Below are positions 27,965 through 36,434 of a stretch of DNA of 61,243 bases, one piece after another. The notes below the pieces were generated by a model. That model was not told the origin of the DNA and did not search any database. It saw only the letters and a program-made list of their open reading frames with translations. This DNA is from Gramella sp. KN1008 (GTDB taxonomy: Bacteria > Bacteroidota > Bacteroidia > Flavobacteriales > Flavobacteriaceae). Each line of letters begins with the position of its first letter. Position 1 is the stretch's first letter. The stretch lies in NCBI RefSeq assembly GCF_004332155.1, contig NZ_SJDV01000011.1:1-61243 (forward strand), given 5' to 3'. Both the position numbers and the translations under genes were made by a program.

Positions 27965-28479
27965 CTAAAAACGGACATGATTCCATCTGAAATTATTGGG
28001 CTCCAGCACATCTACATTTAGTAAACCGGGGACTGGATTGTCCTTATAACTTTTCCACCACCTGGCATATAAAGTATATACCTCCTCCAGTTCAAGCATG
28101 CTAAGCCTTCCATTTGTTTCCTGATTTATAAGATGAGGTTCCAGCGAAGGGAATCTGGTATTCTGCTTGATGCCCTCAATGGTCCATAAAATACATTCGC
28201 CAAGTAGGTTGGGCTGAGTTACTTTGGAAAAAATAGGATTATAAGGATAACAGGAAATTTCTGAAAAGTTGTTGGCAGATTGGATAAGTATTTCAATGTC
28301 GGCTATTTCAAAAAGCGCGAGATTCTTGCAGTAGTCAGGATTATCGCTTGTAATGTCTTTTAAAAACTTGTCGGCGGTAATATTAGCTGTATTTATTTCT
28401 TCACTATTACAGCTAAAATACTAAGGATGATAGTCAAAGCTAAACCCTACAGGACATAAGGAATAGATGTTGTTTTCAT
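27965..28479 (-). pseudogene. Broken lipoprotein gene (DUF4943-like)
   Basis: Read on the minus strand, a signal peptide starts MKTTSIPYVL, hits a TAG at codon 11 (28447-28449) and resumes GLALTIILSILA. It then needs a one-base shift to continue into CNSEEINTANI at the expected lipobox Cys (28409-28411). From there a single frame of about 148 codons runs without interruption, through DNPDYCKNLALFEIADI, LLGECILWTIEGIK and LYARWWKSYKDNPVPG, to TAG. The GEC-LWTIEGI and R-W-W patterns match what I recall of DUF4943 lipoproteins. So two separate lesions disrupt only the export signal while the mature part is intact. This suggests a recent pseudogene or sequencing errors. It converges on the upstream terminator. 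Confidence 0.72.
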
Positions 28480-28592
28480 GCTGAACCCTTTCGATTAAAG
28501 ATAATACTGAAATCAATAAATATCGTATGCAATGATTTCAGTACACATATCTATGCTACAAACGGAGGGTTATCTGGTGGTAATGAAATAAA

Positions 28593-29930
28593 TTAAAAAC
28601 TTAAACTGGCTACAGTTCCCTTTGCACCATTAGGCTGTAATTTGATCTTTCCGCCATGAAGGGTCATGATCTGTTTACAGAGGCTCAGGCCTATCCCACT
28701 TCCGTTTTTCTTCGTTGTGAAGAAAGGCACGAATATTTGATCTACAATTTCCTCAGGGATTCCGGGACCATTGTCGGCGATCTGAATGCTAAGCATTCCT
28801 TCAGTATTCTTTGAAGCCTTAACGATCACCCTGGGATGAGCATTTGACTTACTTGCCTGTAGGGCATTTAAGATTAAATTAATTAAAACCTGCTCTATCA
28901 GGTACGGGTCGGCCTCCAGGTCCAGGTCTTTTTCTGTTACAATGAATTCCAATTCTTCATCTTTCAATGAAGGCTTCATAAGAAGCTCAATATCTTTAAA
29001 TAGTTCTGTGATTCCTATCTTTTCAATATTTAACTGGGTTACCTTGTTCAGGCTGCGGTAGGTCTTGGCAAATTTCATAAGCCCCTGACTTCTCTTTTCT
29101 ATACTCGACAAACCATTTTCGAGATCTTCCACTTCCATGCCGCTATTGGTCATAGCTTCTCTGGAGGCCTTCACATGCTCCTTAAGGGTTCCTGCCAGGG
29201 AATTAATTGGAGCGATGGAATTCATTATTTCGTGGGTCATAACGCTAAGAAGTTTTTTCCATGCGTCAGATTCTGTTTTGTTCAGCGTATTTTCAATATT
29301 ATGAATTACCATTAGTTTATAGCTCTCGTTTTCCAGCTTAAAGATACTGCTGGATATCAGTACCTTAATCATCTCTTTTTTAACCGGCAGATCTATAGCT
29401 GTCGGTTTTTGATAATAATTATCGAAGAGCTGCAAATGAAGTTCGGCATTTCGGGATTCAAGGAATTTTATATTCTTGAATGAGGGGCAGTCTACGATGC
29501 TTCTAAACGCATCGTTCATCCATATTACGTTTCCGTCCTGGATGTTGTAAGCAATAATCCCGATATCCACCATCTCGAGGATCTTATGTAAATAAAGGAA
29601 TTGCGCTTCCCTTTCAGAATCCATTTCTCTTATTGTTTGATTCACAAGGTTGAAACCATTGTATAGTTTGCGGATCTCCGGGGGCTTTCCGTCTGTGACA
29701 TACATTCTGGAAAAGTCGCGATACTTTACTGCTTCAAAAAAATCATCAACCTGCTGGAACCTGCTTTTTAAAAACTGGAATAGAAGAAACAGGAAAAGAA
29801 GCGCCAGCCCCAGACTGATTACTGCCAGAATATAACTTTCAGTTAAAAAGGAATACAGGCTGAAACTACCCGCTATACAGGTAAGAGCTATTCTCCAGAT
29901 AATTGCAAACTGATAGGTTTTAAAGATCAT
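28593..29930 (-). CDS. NtrB-type sensor histidine kinase of the sigma-54 system
   Basis: This is a 445-residue membrane kinase. Two hydrophobic segments lie at about residues 8-29 and 33-54, followed by a juxtamembrane region and a PAS domain around 115-210 (VDIGIIAYN). The H-box SVMTHEIMNSIAPINS has probable His233. The ATPase domain has VLINLILNALQAS, ADNGPGIP and GSGIGLSLCKQIM. The start used is the ATG that overlaps the last 11 bases of the upstream regulator gene; longer versions would read through the regulator's C-terminus. The overlap implies translational coupling with the NtrC-type regulator, its certain partner. The signal sensed is unknown. By the binding sites described below, the pair should control the ABC/FtsX operons. 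Confidence 0.93.
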   Translation of the reverse strand: MIFKTYQFAIIWRIALTCIAGSFSLYSFLTESYILAVISLGLALLFLFLLFQFLKSRFQQVDDFFEAVKYRDFSRMYVTDGKPPEIRKLYNGFNLVNQTIREMDSEREAQFLYLHKILEMVDIGIIAYNIQDGNVIWMNDAFRSIVDCPSFKNIKFLESRNAELHLQLFDNYYQKPTAIDLPVKKEMIKVLISSSIFKLENESYKLMVIHNIENTLNKTESDAWKKLLSVMTHEIMNSIAPINSLAGTLKEHVKASREAMTNSGMEVEDLENGLSSIEKRSQGLMKFAKTYRSLNKVTQLNIEKIGITELFKDIELLMKPSLKDEELEFIVTEKDLDLEADPYLIEQVLINLILNALQASKSNAHPRVIVKASKNTEGMLSIQIADNGPGIPEEIVDQIFVPFFTTKKNGSGIGLSLCKQIMTLHGGKIKLQPNGAKGTVASLSF

Positions 29931-31263
29931 ACTTATCCAGTCGTCTATATAATGCCGCACGGGTGATACCGAGTTCTTTGGCAGATTTGGAGATATTTCC
30001 CTTGTTGCGATCAATAACTTTTAGAATCGTATTCTTTTCGACGGTCTCGAGTTTCACTTCCTCATTCTCCAGAAGCTGTGGAGCAGATTCTATTGCCGAG
30101 AAGGAAATATCCTTTTCAGTCAGCAATTTATTTTCGGCCATTATTACAGCTCTTTCCATTACGAACTGAAGTTCTCGAACATTTCCGGGGAAAGGATGGC
30201 TTTTCAGGGTTTGGAGAAAACTTTTATCCAGCTTTAATTCATCTTTGTTGTATTTATCGCCATAGATTCCCAGAAAATGCTTTGCTAGAAGCGTAATGTC
30301 GTTCCCACGGTACCGTAATGGAGGTATTACAAGATCTACGGTATTAATGCGATAAATAAGATCTTTTCTGAATTTGAATTCATCCGAAAGTTCAGAAATC
30401 TTAAGGTTTGTAGCCGTTATAAGTCTTATATCTATAGGAATACTTTCCCCAGATCCTAAGGGGCTTATCTGCCTGTTCTGAAGAACTGTTAATAATTTGG
30501 CTTGCTGGGTAAGACTTATGTTTCCTATTTCATCCAGGAACAGGGTGCCCCCGTTAGCAAGTTCGAAACGTCCTTTTCTGTCTTCCCTAGCGTCTGTAAA
30601 CGCTCCTTTTTTATAACCGAATAATTCACTTTCAAAAAGAGTAGAGGTGAGAGATCCCACATCTACCTTAATAAAAGGTTTGTCCTTTCTACTGGAATTT
30701 TCATGAATGGCCTTGGCGATGAGGTCTTTCCCTGTACCATTTTCACCCAGTATCAGGATGTTGGCATCTGTAGGAGCGATTTTTTTGATCTTTGAGAAGA
30801 TATTCTGGATCTCTTCACTTTCTCCTATGATACGATCATTCTGAACATTCATTCTGGCTGGACGGGAAGATGTTTTTTGGGTTTTCACCAGTTCCTTTAA
30901 TGAATCCAGTACCTTTTCGTTCTGCCAGGGTTTCACAATAAAATCTGAAGCTCCCTCCTTAAGCGAACGGATTGCTATATCAATTTCACCATAAGCGGTG
31001 ATAAGAACCACGATAGTATCCGAATTGATTTCCTTGATACGGTTGAGCCAGTATATTCCTTCATTACCTGTATTAACGAGCCCGTTAAAATTCATATCCA
31101 GGATCACAATATCGTAAGATTCCCTTGCCAGAAGTCCGGGAATATTGCCCGGGGATTTTTCGGTCGTAATGGCTGCCACATTCGGCTTCAGCAAAAGCCG
31201 AAGGGCCATGAGTACATCGGGATCATCATCTATTAAGAGTACATTGGCATCTTTTAATCGCAT
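29920..31263 (-). CDS. Sigma-54-dependent NtrC-type response regulator
   Basis: This is a 447-residue enhancer-binding protein. The receiver domain (1-125) has phospho-acceptor Asp56 in VILDMN. The AAA+ domain has Walker A GENGTGKD (173-180) and Walker B LFLDEI (241-246). The sigma-54 contact loop at 220-225 reads GAFTDA where the textbook motif is GAFTGA. A FIS-type helix-turn-helix lies at about 405-447 (GNISKSAKELGITRAALYRR). It would bind upstream palindromes and open sigma-54 promoters. Three copies of one palindrome occur in this window, one just upstream of this gene. On the minus strand a TAGATTTG (31269-31276), which fits the Bacteroidota -7 element TAnnTTTG, ends 5 bp before the start codon, so basal transcription may be sigma-A-type. 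The kinase gene overlaps its 3' end. Confidence 0.95.
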   Translation of the reverse strand: MRLKDANVLLIDDDPDVLMALRLLLKPNVAAITTEKSPGNIPGLLARESYDIVILDMNFNGLVNTGNEGIYWLNRIKEINSDTIVVLITAYGEIDIAIRSLKEGASDFIVKPWQNEKVLDSLKELVKTQKTSSRPARMNVQNDRIIGESEEIQNIFSKIKKIAPTDANILILGENGTGKDLIAKAIHENSSRKDKPFIKVDVGSLTSTLFESELFGYKKGAFTDAREDRKGRFELANGGTLFLDEIGNISLTQQAKLLTVLQNRQISPLGSGESIPIDIRLITATNLKISELSDEFKFRKDLIYRINTVDLVIPPLRYRGNDITLLAKHFLGIYGDKYNKDELKLDKSFLQTLKSHPFPGNVRELQFVMERAVIMAENKLLTEKDISFSAIESAPQLLENEEVKLETVEKNTILKVIDRNKGNISKSAKELGITRAALYRRLDKYDL

Positions 31264-31334
31264 AAAAACAAATCTACTATATATGATGTTTATCTGAAAT
31301 TTTTTAAAGCTGAAAATGGAACCTTCTCAAAACT

Positions 31335-31371
31335 GTATCACTTTCGTACACAGATTGTTCAAAATCGAACA
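31335..31371 (+). promoter_or_regulatory. Enhancer palindrome, copy P1 (NtrC-type regulator site)
   Basis: A perfect TGTTC-AAAATC-GAACA lies at 31356-31371. A degenerate copy, GTATC-ACTTTC-GTACA (six of ten arm bases), lies exactly 21 bp upstream. It sits in the spacer between the NtrC-type regulator and the alpha/beta hydrolase gene. Confidence 0.65.
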
Positions 31372-31425
31372 GTGGTGGCCAGTTGTTTATTTTTTTTCTT
31401 GTTTAGTAGCGATTCCGGATCGGTC

Positions 31426-31442
31426 CGGTGCATAATATTGCA
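31426..31442 (+). promoter_or_regulatory. Possible sigma-54 promoter P1
   Basis: CGGTGC followed by TTGCA gives a GG (31427-31428) and a TTGCA -12 box, with the spacing one base longer than canonical. The GG lies 71 bp from the start of the P1 palindrome, exactly as in P2 and P3. The box itself is a poor match, so this is the weakest of the three. It points toward the hydrolase gene. Confidence 0.35.
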
Positions 31443-31521
31443 ATTTGCAAATCTTTTTGTGAGATGTAATACAGTATACCTTAATTTATAGTTTTCTTTG
31501 AATAATCAATAAACTGATAAC

Positions 31522-32451
31522 ATGCGGCTTTACAGGTTTGTATTTAATGCTTTAATTTTTCTCTTCACTTCCTCTTCTGTCTTTTCCCAGAATTATAAAA
31601 AAATCATTTTCAGCGAAGACCCTAAGACTGGATACTTTCTCGAAATCACCCCGGAAGGAAACGAAATTGAAGAAGTGTTGATATTGCTGCCAGGCTTTGG
31701 CCAGGTTCCCGAAAGTATTTTAACCGAATCTATGTTGCCTTACCGGGCTATCGCCAATAATTTTTTAGTTATAGCTATCGCAGGAGGTGATACTGTTTTC
31801 GCAAGTGAGAGTGTTCGTGATAATTTGAATACAGCATTTTCCCGGATATTGAAAAAGTATCCTGAACTTAAGGATAAAAAATGGTCTATGGGCGGGTTTT
31901 CTGCAGGTGGGAGTATTGCTTTGCGATATGTTGAATACTGTAACGAGAAAGCAGCGAATTGTCCGGTAAAATTCAAGGCGCTATTCAGTGTTGATTCACC
32001 GGTAGACCTTGTAGATTTATGGGAGTATTTTGAAAGAGAACTGTCTAAGAATGCTTCAGAAGCAGGTGCCAGTGAGGCTAAGTATATATCCGGTTTAATG
32101 GTGGAGCAGGCCGGTAAGCCATCTGCAAATATGAAATATTATGATTCTCTCAACCCGTTTGATAAAAACGCTGAGGGGAACGAGAGATTTTTGAAAGATA
32201 TCGCCGTACGGGTCTATCATGATGTGGATATACCATGGCAGATTAATAACCGAAAGCGCAGTGTATATGATTCCAATTACCTTAATTCTTCAGAAATGAT
32301 TGTAAGATTAAATCTTCTGGGAAATGATAGGGCTGAGTTTGTCCAGGGAAAAACAGGATATCGTAGCAATGGTATGCGCCACCCTCATTCATGGTCCATC
32401 GTTGATGAAGTAGAATGTATTCAATGGATTAAAAGTCTGAGAAAACAATAG
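31522..32451 (+). CDS. Secreted alpha/beta hydrolase
   Basis: This 309-residue protein has a signal peptide (ending SSVFSQ). An alpha/beta-hydrolase fold is indicated by the strand VLILLPGFGQVPE, the nucleophile elbow GGFSAGGS (G-x-S-x-G), and a late histidine in GMRHPHSWSIVDE that fits the catalytic His. An acid in YHDVDIPW could complete the triad. The likely activity is esterase or peptidase-like; the substrate is unknown. The gene is divergent from the NtrC-type regulator and lies downstream of enhancer site P1, so it may belong to the same regulon. A 53-bp spacer separates it from the AraC-type gene. Confidence 0.82.
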   Translation: MRLYRFVFNALIFLFTSSSVFSQNYKKIIFSEDPKTGYFLEITPEGNEIEEVLILLPGFGQVPESILTESMLPYRAIANNFLVIAIAGGDTVFASESVRDNLNTAFSRILKKYPELKDKKWSMGGFSAGGSIALRYVEYCNEKAANCPVKFKALFSVDSPVDLVDLWEYFERELSKNASEAGASEAKYISGLMVEQAGKPSANMKYYDSLNPFDKNAEGNERFLKDIAVRVYHDVDIPWQINNRKRSVYDSNYLNSSEMIVRLNLLGNDRAEFVQGKTGYRSNGMRHPHSWSIVDEVECIQWIKSLRKQ

Positions 32452-32504
32452 TATATGATTTGATAGAGTATTGTCTATTTTTACTCACACATTAAAGTCA
32501 CATT

Positions 32505-33638
32505 TTGCAGTTTACCATTTCGAATACTATAATTATTATTTTCTGCCTGCAATCCATACTATTTGGATTCCTGTTATTTCTGAAGTCCGGAAAAACTAAT
32601 AAAACTCCTTTCTTTCTGGCACTGCTCCTGTTTTTTTATGTGTTTATTGCGTTAAATGTTCCATTGCAGTATTTGTTGAGAGATTATCTACAGGCCCCGG
32701 CCGGGTTACATCTTGAAATGCTTTTTGGAATAGGACCTGCTACATATTTTTATACCAGAAGCGTAACCGATCCAAATTATAGCTTCCGCCGTGTTGACTT
32801 AATACATTTTCTACCCGTATTGCTTGAATTTGTTTATTACCGTTCCCAATATTTCCAGGAATCACATGAATGGATGCTAAAGGGAGAAGCACATCATTCC
32901 ATAACCTTTTATCTTATTGTAAAACTCCTTGGTGTAATAAGCATTTTTGTGTATTCAGGCATTTCCATTTCCATTCTTTTAAGGTTTAGAAAATGGGTGA
33001 TCCAACAGTCCTCAAATCTTGATCGCGATGGTCTTTTCTGGCTTTTTGGACCAGTTCTTACTTTGAGTCTTATCTGGTTAATATGGTTTGGGCTTCGGTT
33101 TACTGATATGTTCTTGTTCAATAATTATTATTTAAGCGATTATTTTTATATCATTTTCATTGTTATAGCCATTATTTCATGTTGGCTTGGATTTCAGGGC
33201 TACATTCGTAAACCTATTAAGATCATCGGTTTTTCTTCAGCAGAAATGAACATGGATAAGGTTAATTCCTCTCAAACTTTTTCAGAATTAGAAGTAATTA
33301 CTGAAAAATGCGATGAAGTGATGCTTCAAAATAAACTGTACCTGCAACCCAGTTTAACGCTAAAACAATTGTCTGAGGAGGCGGGTTATCCGGCTTACCA
33401 GGTTTCCAAAGCCATCAATGCAGTAAACAAAATGAATTTTAACGATTATGTCAATCTTTTCAGGCTTGAAGAGTTTAAGAAAAGAATGCTGGCCGATGAA
33501 GATCGAAATTTTACCATTCTTGCACTTGCCCTGGAAAGTGGGTTTTCTTCCAAATCTTCATTTAATCATGTATTTAGAAAAATTACGGGAGAAACTCCAA
33601 GCGCCTGGTTTAAAAGGGTCCAGAATTCTAAAAGTTAG
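32505..33638 (+). CDS. AraC-family regulator with N-terminal membrane domain
   Basis: This is a 377-residue protein. About seven hydrophobic segments fill residues 5-245. A cytoplasmic AraC-type DNA-binding domain occupies about 275-375, with two helix-turn-helix units: TLKQLSEEAGYPAYQVSKAI, and ILALALESGFSSKSSFNHVF followed by GETPSAWFKR. This membrane-tethered AraC layout is common in Flavobacteriaceae. The start is TTG; the next ATG would remove the first membrane segments. It is followed by a serine hydrolase gene 68 bp downstream, a likely target, but no operator could be identified. Confidence 0.88.
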   Translation: MQFTISNTIIIIFCLQSILFGFLLFLKSGKTNKTPFFLALLLFFYVFIALNVPLQYLLRDYLQAPAGLHLEMLFGIGPATYFYTRSVTDPNYSFRRVDLIHFLPVLLEFVYYRSQYFQESHEWMLKGEAHHSITFYLIVKLLGVISIFVYSGISISILLRFRKWVIQQSSNLDRDGLFWLFGPVLTLSLIWLIWFGLRFTDMFLFNNYYLSDYFYIIFIVIAIISCWLGFQGYIRKPIKIIGFSSAEMNMDKVNSSQTFSELEVITEKCDEVMLQNKLYLQPSLTLKQLSEEAGYPAYQVSKAINAVNKMNFNDYVNLFRLEEFKKRMLADEDRNFTILALALESGFSSKSSFNHVFRKITGETPSAWFKRVQNSKS

Positions 33639-33706
33639 TCCCAAATTATAATTCCGGTCGACTGGCTTTGTCTTATGTTCTAATCTTGCTCTAAAATTTA
33701 TTCAAG

Positions 33707-35218
33707 ATGAGAACTTTAAAACTTTATGGGCTGGTTTTTCTATTATCAATCACAAATCTTTTTGCACAGCAAAAGGAGCCAGATCTTTCTGTAGTTAGAG
33801 AGGAAATGGATCAACTGGTTGCGAACGGAGCGCTTAAATCAGTTTCCGTTTCAATTTCCCGTGGCGGAAAGACTGTTTATTCTGCTGCAGTAGGAACTGC
33901 ACGTCAAGGCGATTCAGGAACAGCCACACCTTTTACTCCTTACCAGATCGCTTCGGTCACCAAACCTTTTACGGCTACCGGGATTATGCTTTTAGCCTCA
34001 CAAAATAAAATTGATATTGATGATCCTTTTACTACCTATTTACCCGATTACAATATTAAAAAAGTTGATAGTACCTATCACACACCTACAATTAGGGAGT
34101 TGCTGTCTCATACCGCCGGCCTGGGAACATACTTTTATGTAACACCTGAACATGAAAAGCAAATAAGCTTTGAGGATTCATGGAAACATTTTGGAACTCA
34201 GTTTGAAGAACCGGGAACTGTTTATGAATATTCAAATCTGGGATACGCTTTGCTTTCTGAAATCATTGAAGAGGTGTCGGGATTATCATACGCTCAATTT
34301 ATGAAGAAGGAGATCTTTCAAGCTCTGGAAATGAAGAATTCCTTCGTTATTGATCCACAGGAAGACTATTCAAATACTGCAGTGAAATCTATAAATGACA
34401 AATTCATAGATGGTGAATTATACAACAACACTGAAGGAGCTGGGAATATTTATTCAACTACCGAAGATCTTTTAAAATTCGGGAATTTTCACTTAGGTCT
34501 TACAAATGAATTCCCTGCTCTTTCAGAAGAGCAGCTTATGCAAATGCATACATATAAAAATCCGGATGTTTTTTATCACTATTATAAGGATACTTTTTAT
34601 GGTCTTGGCTGGTATGCCAGCAGTGATAATAGTGGGAGTCCGATCTACTGGCATGAAGGTGGTACAGCCGGAGCCAGCGCCATGTTATTTATTGTTCCGG
34701 ATCGGGAAATTGTAATTTCGATTACCTCAAACACTTTCAATTCTGCCATTATGCAACAACTTACCAAAACAGCTTTATCTGAGTTTGGTGTTAAGCTGAA
34801 TGAGGGAATTTTTAATCCTATTGCCAACTATAAAGACATTGCAGCTAACTCAGAATTAATTGGAAAGTGGAGTGGGAGTCTTCAGATTGGGGAGACAGAT
34901 ATTCCTGTAGATTTACTAATTGAAGAAGATGATATTTATTTTAACTATCTGGATCATACTGTCGTATCCCATACTATGCCACAGCCCTTATTTATAAAAA
35001 CTGGATTTTTGTTCATGATGGTTAACAATAACAGGATAATCGGCTCAGTTGTGGGTAATTTACCCAAAGGAGAATTGCCTGAATCGAGAAATCTTTTAAA
35101 TATTAAATTTATAAAGGAAGGTAATAAGTTAAAAGGTTTTTTAACCGCTTTCCCACTTGGTGGCGAACTCCATTATGCTTTTCCATATTATCTGGAGCTA
35201 ACAAAATCACAGAACTAG
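33707..35218 (+). CDS. Secreted serine hydrolase, class C beta-lactamase family
   Basis: This is a 503-residue secreted enzyme with a signal peptide ending LFAQQ. The catalytic domain (PF00144) has Ser83-V-T-Lys86 in IASVTKPF, the second motif Y-S-N in YEYSNLGYAL and the third motif HEGG in WHEGGTAGAS. A C-terminal domain of about 120 residues (from about 385, SELIGKWSGSLQIG) is a small beta domain often appended to this family. Peptidase or esterase activity on envelope or imported peptides is plausible. The preceding gene is the membrane-bound AraC-type regulator, and the following gene, another serine hydrolase, is convergent. Confidence 0.88.
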   Translation: MRTLKLYGLVFLLSITNLFAQQKEPDLSVVREEMDQLVANGALKSVSVSISRGGKTVYSAAVGTARQGDSGTATPFTPYQIASVTKPFTATGIMLLASQNKIDIDDPFTTYLPDYNIKKVDSTYHTPTIRELLSHTAGLGTYFYVTPEHEKQISFEDSWKHFGTQFEEPGTVYEYSNLGYALLSEIIEEVSGLSYAQFMKKEIFQALEMKNSFVIDPQEDYSNTAVKSINDKFIDGELYNNTEGAGNIYSTTEDLLKFGNFHLGLTNEFPALSEEQLMQMHTYKNPDVFYHYYKDTFYGLGWYASSDNSGSPIYWHEGGTAGASAMLFIVPDREIVISITSNTFNSAIMQQLTKTALSEFGVKLNEGIFNPIANYKDIAANSELIGKWSGSLQIGETDIPVDLLIEEDDIYFNYLDHTVVSHTMPQPLFIKTGFLFMMVNNNRIIGSVVGNLPKGELPESRNLLNIKFIKEGNKLKGFLTAFPLGGELHYAFPYYLELTKSQN

Positions 35219-35301
35219 CCGTGGGCTCATGCTAAGGGATATCCTGATTTAGTTGCCTGTCCTTGGTTTCTGCTCAGAATGATTTTTTCTATCTGGTGGC
35301 G

Positions 35302-35326
35302 CCGCCTATTGAAAGTAGGCGGTTTT
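35302..35326 (+). terminator. Rho-independent terminator between convergent serine hydrolases
   Basis: A perfect 7-bp stem CCGCCTA/TAGGCGG with a 7-nt loop is followed by TTTT. The T-tract is short and overlaps the stop codon of the converging gene, so termination would serve mainly the plus-strand gene. Confidence 0.6.
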
Positions 35327-36398
35327 AGCCGCTGGTTTTTCCAACTTCATTAATTAAAGCTTCTTTTAAGTTATTGATGGCGCCAAAAGAATCGGGATTA
35401 AATTTGTTGTTATTACTAAGTATTATAATGCATTTATTTTTATCCAGAAACCTTACAAATACCGAGTTGGAACCTAAAATTGCTCCGCGTCTCTCCATTA
35501 TTCTGGGTTGTGAGTTTATGAAAGGATAGTTGTATATCCAGACACCATATCCCGCGTAGTTGAATTCGGGATAAGGTTTTTGAAATAAACCAGCGGTCTC
35601 TGAATTTAAGAGTGCCTCACTGTATAAGCCTTCGTGCAATTTAGATAAATCTGATGCCGTAGAATACATTGAACCTGCCGCATAATAATTTTCGTAAAAC
35701 CATTCAGGATCTTTTCTTCTATCATTATTCTGGTCTATAGAAAATGTCTGGGCGTAATTTTCTGGATACCTGGAATATTCCAAAAATCCAGTATCGTTCA
35801 TGGCAAGCTTATCAAGAATTCTTAGTTGTACAGATTCCTGCCAGGTTCTCCCGTCAATACCTTCAATTATTTTTCCTAATAAAATATAATCGATATTAGT
35901 ATAGTTGAAAGTGTTGAGCTCATTTGGATTTTCAAGTAGTGTTGTATTTATAAATTGTTCAGGTGATACTTTTTGATGAAAAATAGAATCGTTTTCATTG
36001 GGTAAACCTGAAATATGAAGTAGAAGATGATGAACCGATATATGTTCCGAATTTGGGATCTTATAAGTTGGCAGTAATTTTTCAAGATTGTCTGTAATCC
36101 TTAATTTCTTTTCTTCAATCAGCTGCAGGATAATAATTGAGGTAAACATTTTTGTGATCGAAGCAATACTAAAATGTGTATTGTTATCAATAGGATCTGT
36201 CTTGCCCAAATCCTTAAAACCGAAGGACCGGTTGTAGATAATTCCAGATGAGTCCGTTACTAGAACGGTACCTTCAAATTGGTTATGATCAGCATTATGT
36301 GTAACAATGGAGTCAATGGAAGAGTACTTGCCCTGTGCACAAATATCAGTGGCCAGAAATAACATAAAAAGCGGGAATACCGTGTTTTTTATTTTCAT
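35325..36398 (-). CDS. Secreted serine hydrolase, class C beta-lactamase family
   Basis: This is a 357-residue secreted enzyme with a signal peptide ending DICAQ. The PF00144 motifs are Ser80-I-T-Lys83 (IASITKMF), Y-T-N in FNYTNIDYILL as the second motif, and a basic stretch RRGAI instead of a clear HxG as the third motif. The protein is close to the minimal catalytic length and lacks the C-terminal extension of its convergent neighbour. The two are therefore different branches rather than a recent duplication. The upstream gene on the same strand is a large lipoprotein 36 bp away, so they may share a transcript. Confidence 0.86.
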   Translation of the reverse strand: MKIKNTVFPLFMLFLATDICAQGKYSSIDSIVTHNADHNQFEGTVLVTDSSGIIYNRSFGFKDLGKTDPIDNNTHFSIASITKMFTSIIILQLIEEKKLRITDNLEKLLPTYKIPNSEHISVHHLLLHISGLPNENDSIFHQKVSPEQFINTTLLENPNELNTFNYTNIDYILLGKIIEGIDGRTWQESVQLRILDKLAMNDTGFLEYSRYPENYAQTFSIDQNNDRRKDPEWFYENYYAAGSMYSTASDLSKLHEGLYSEALLNSETAGLFQKPYPEFNYAGYGVWIYNYPFINSQPRIMERRGAILGSNSVFVRFLDKNKCIIILSNNNKFNPDSFGAINNLKEALINEVGKTSG

Positions 36399-36434
36399 CT
36401 TATTTACAATTAACCTTACCGCTTAAAAGCATCT

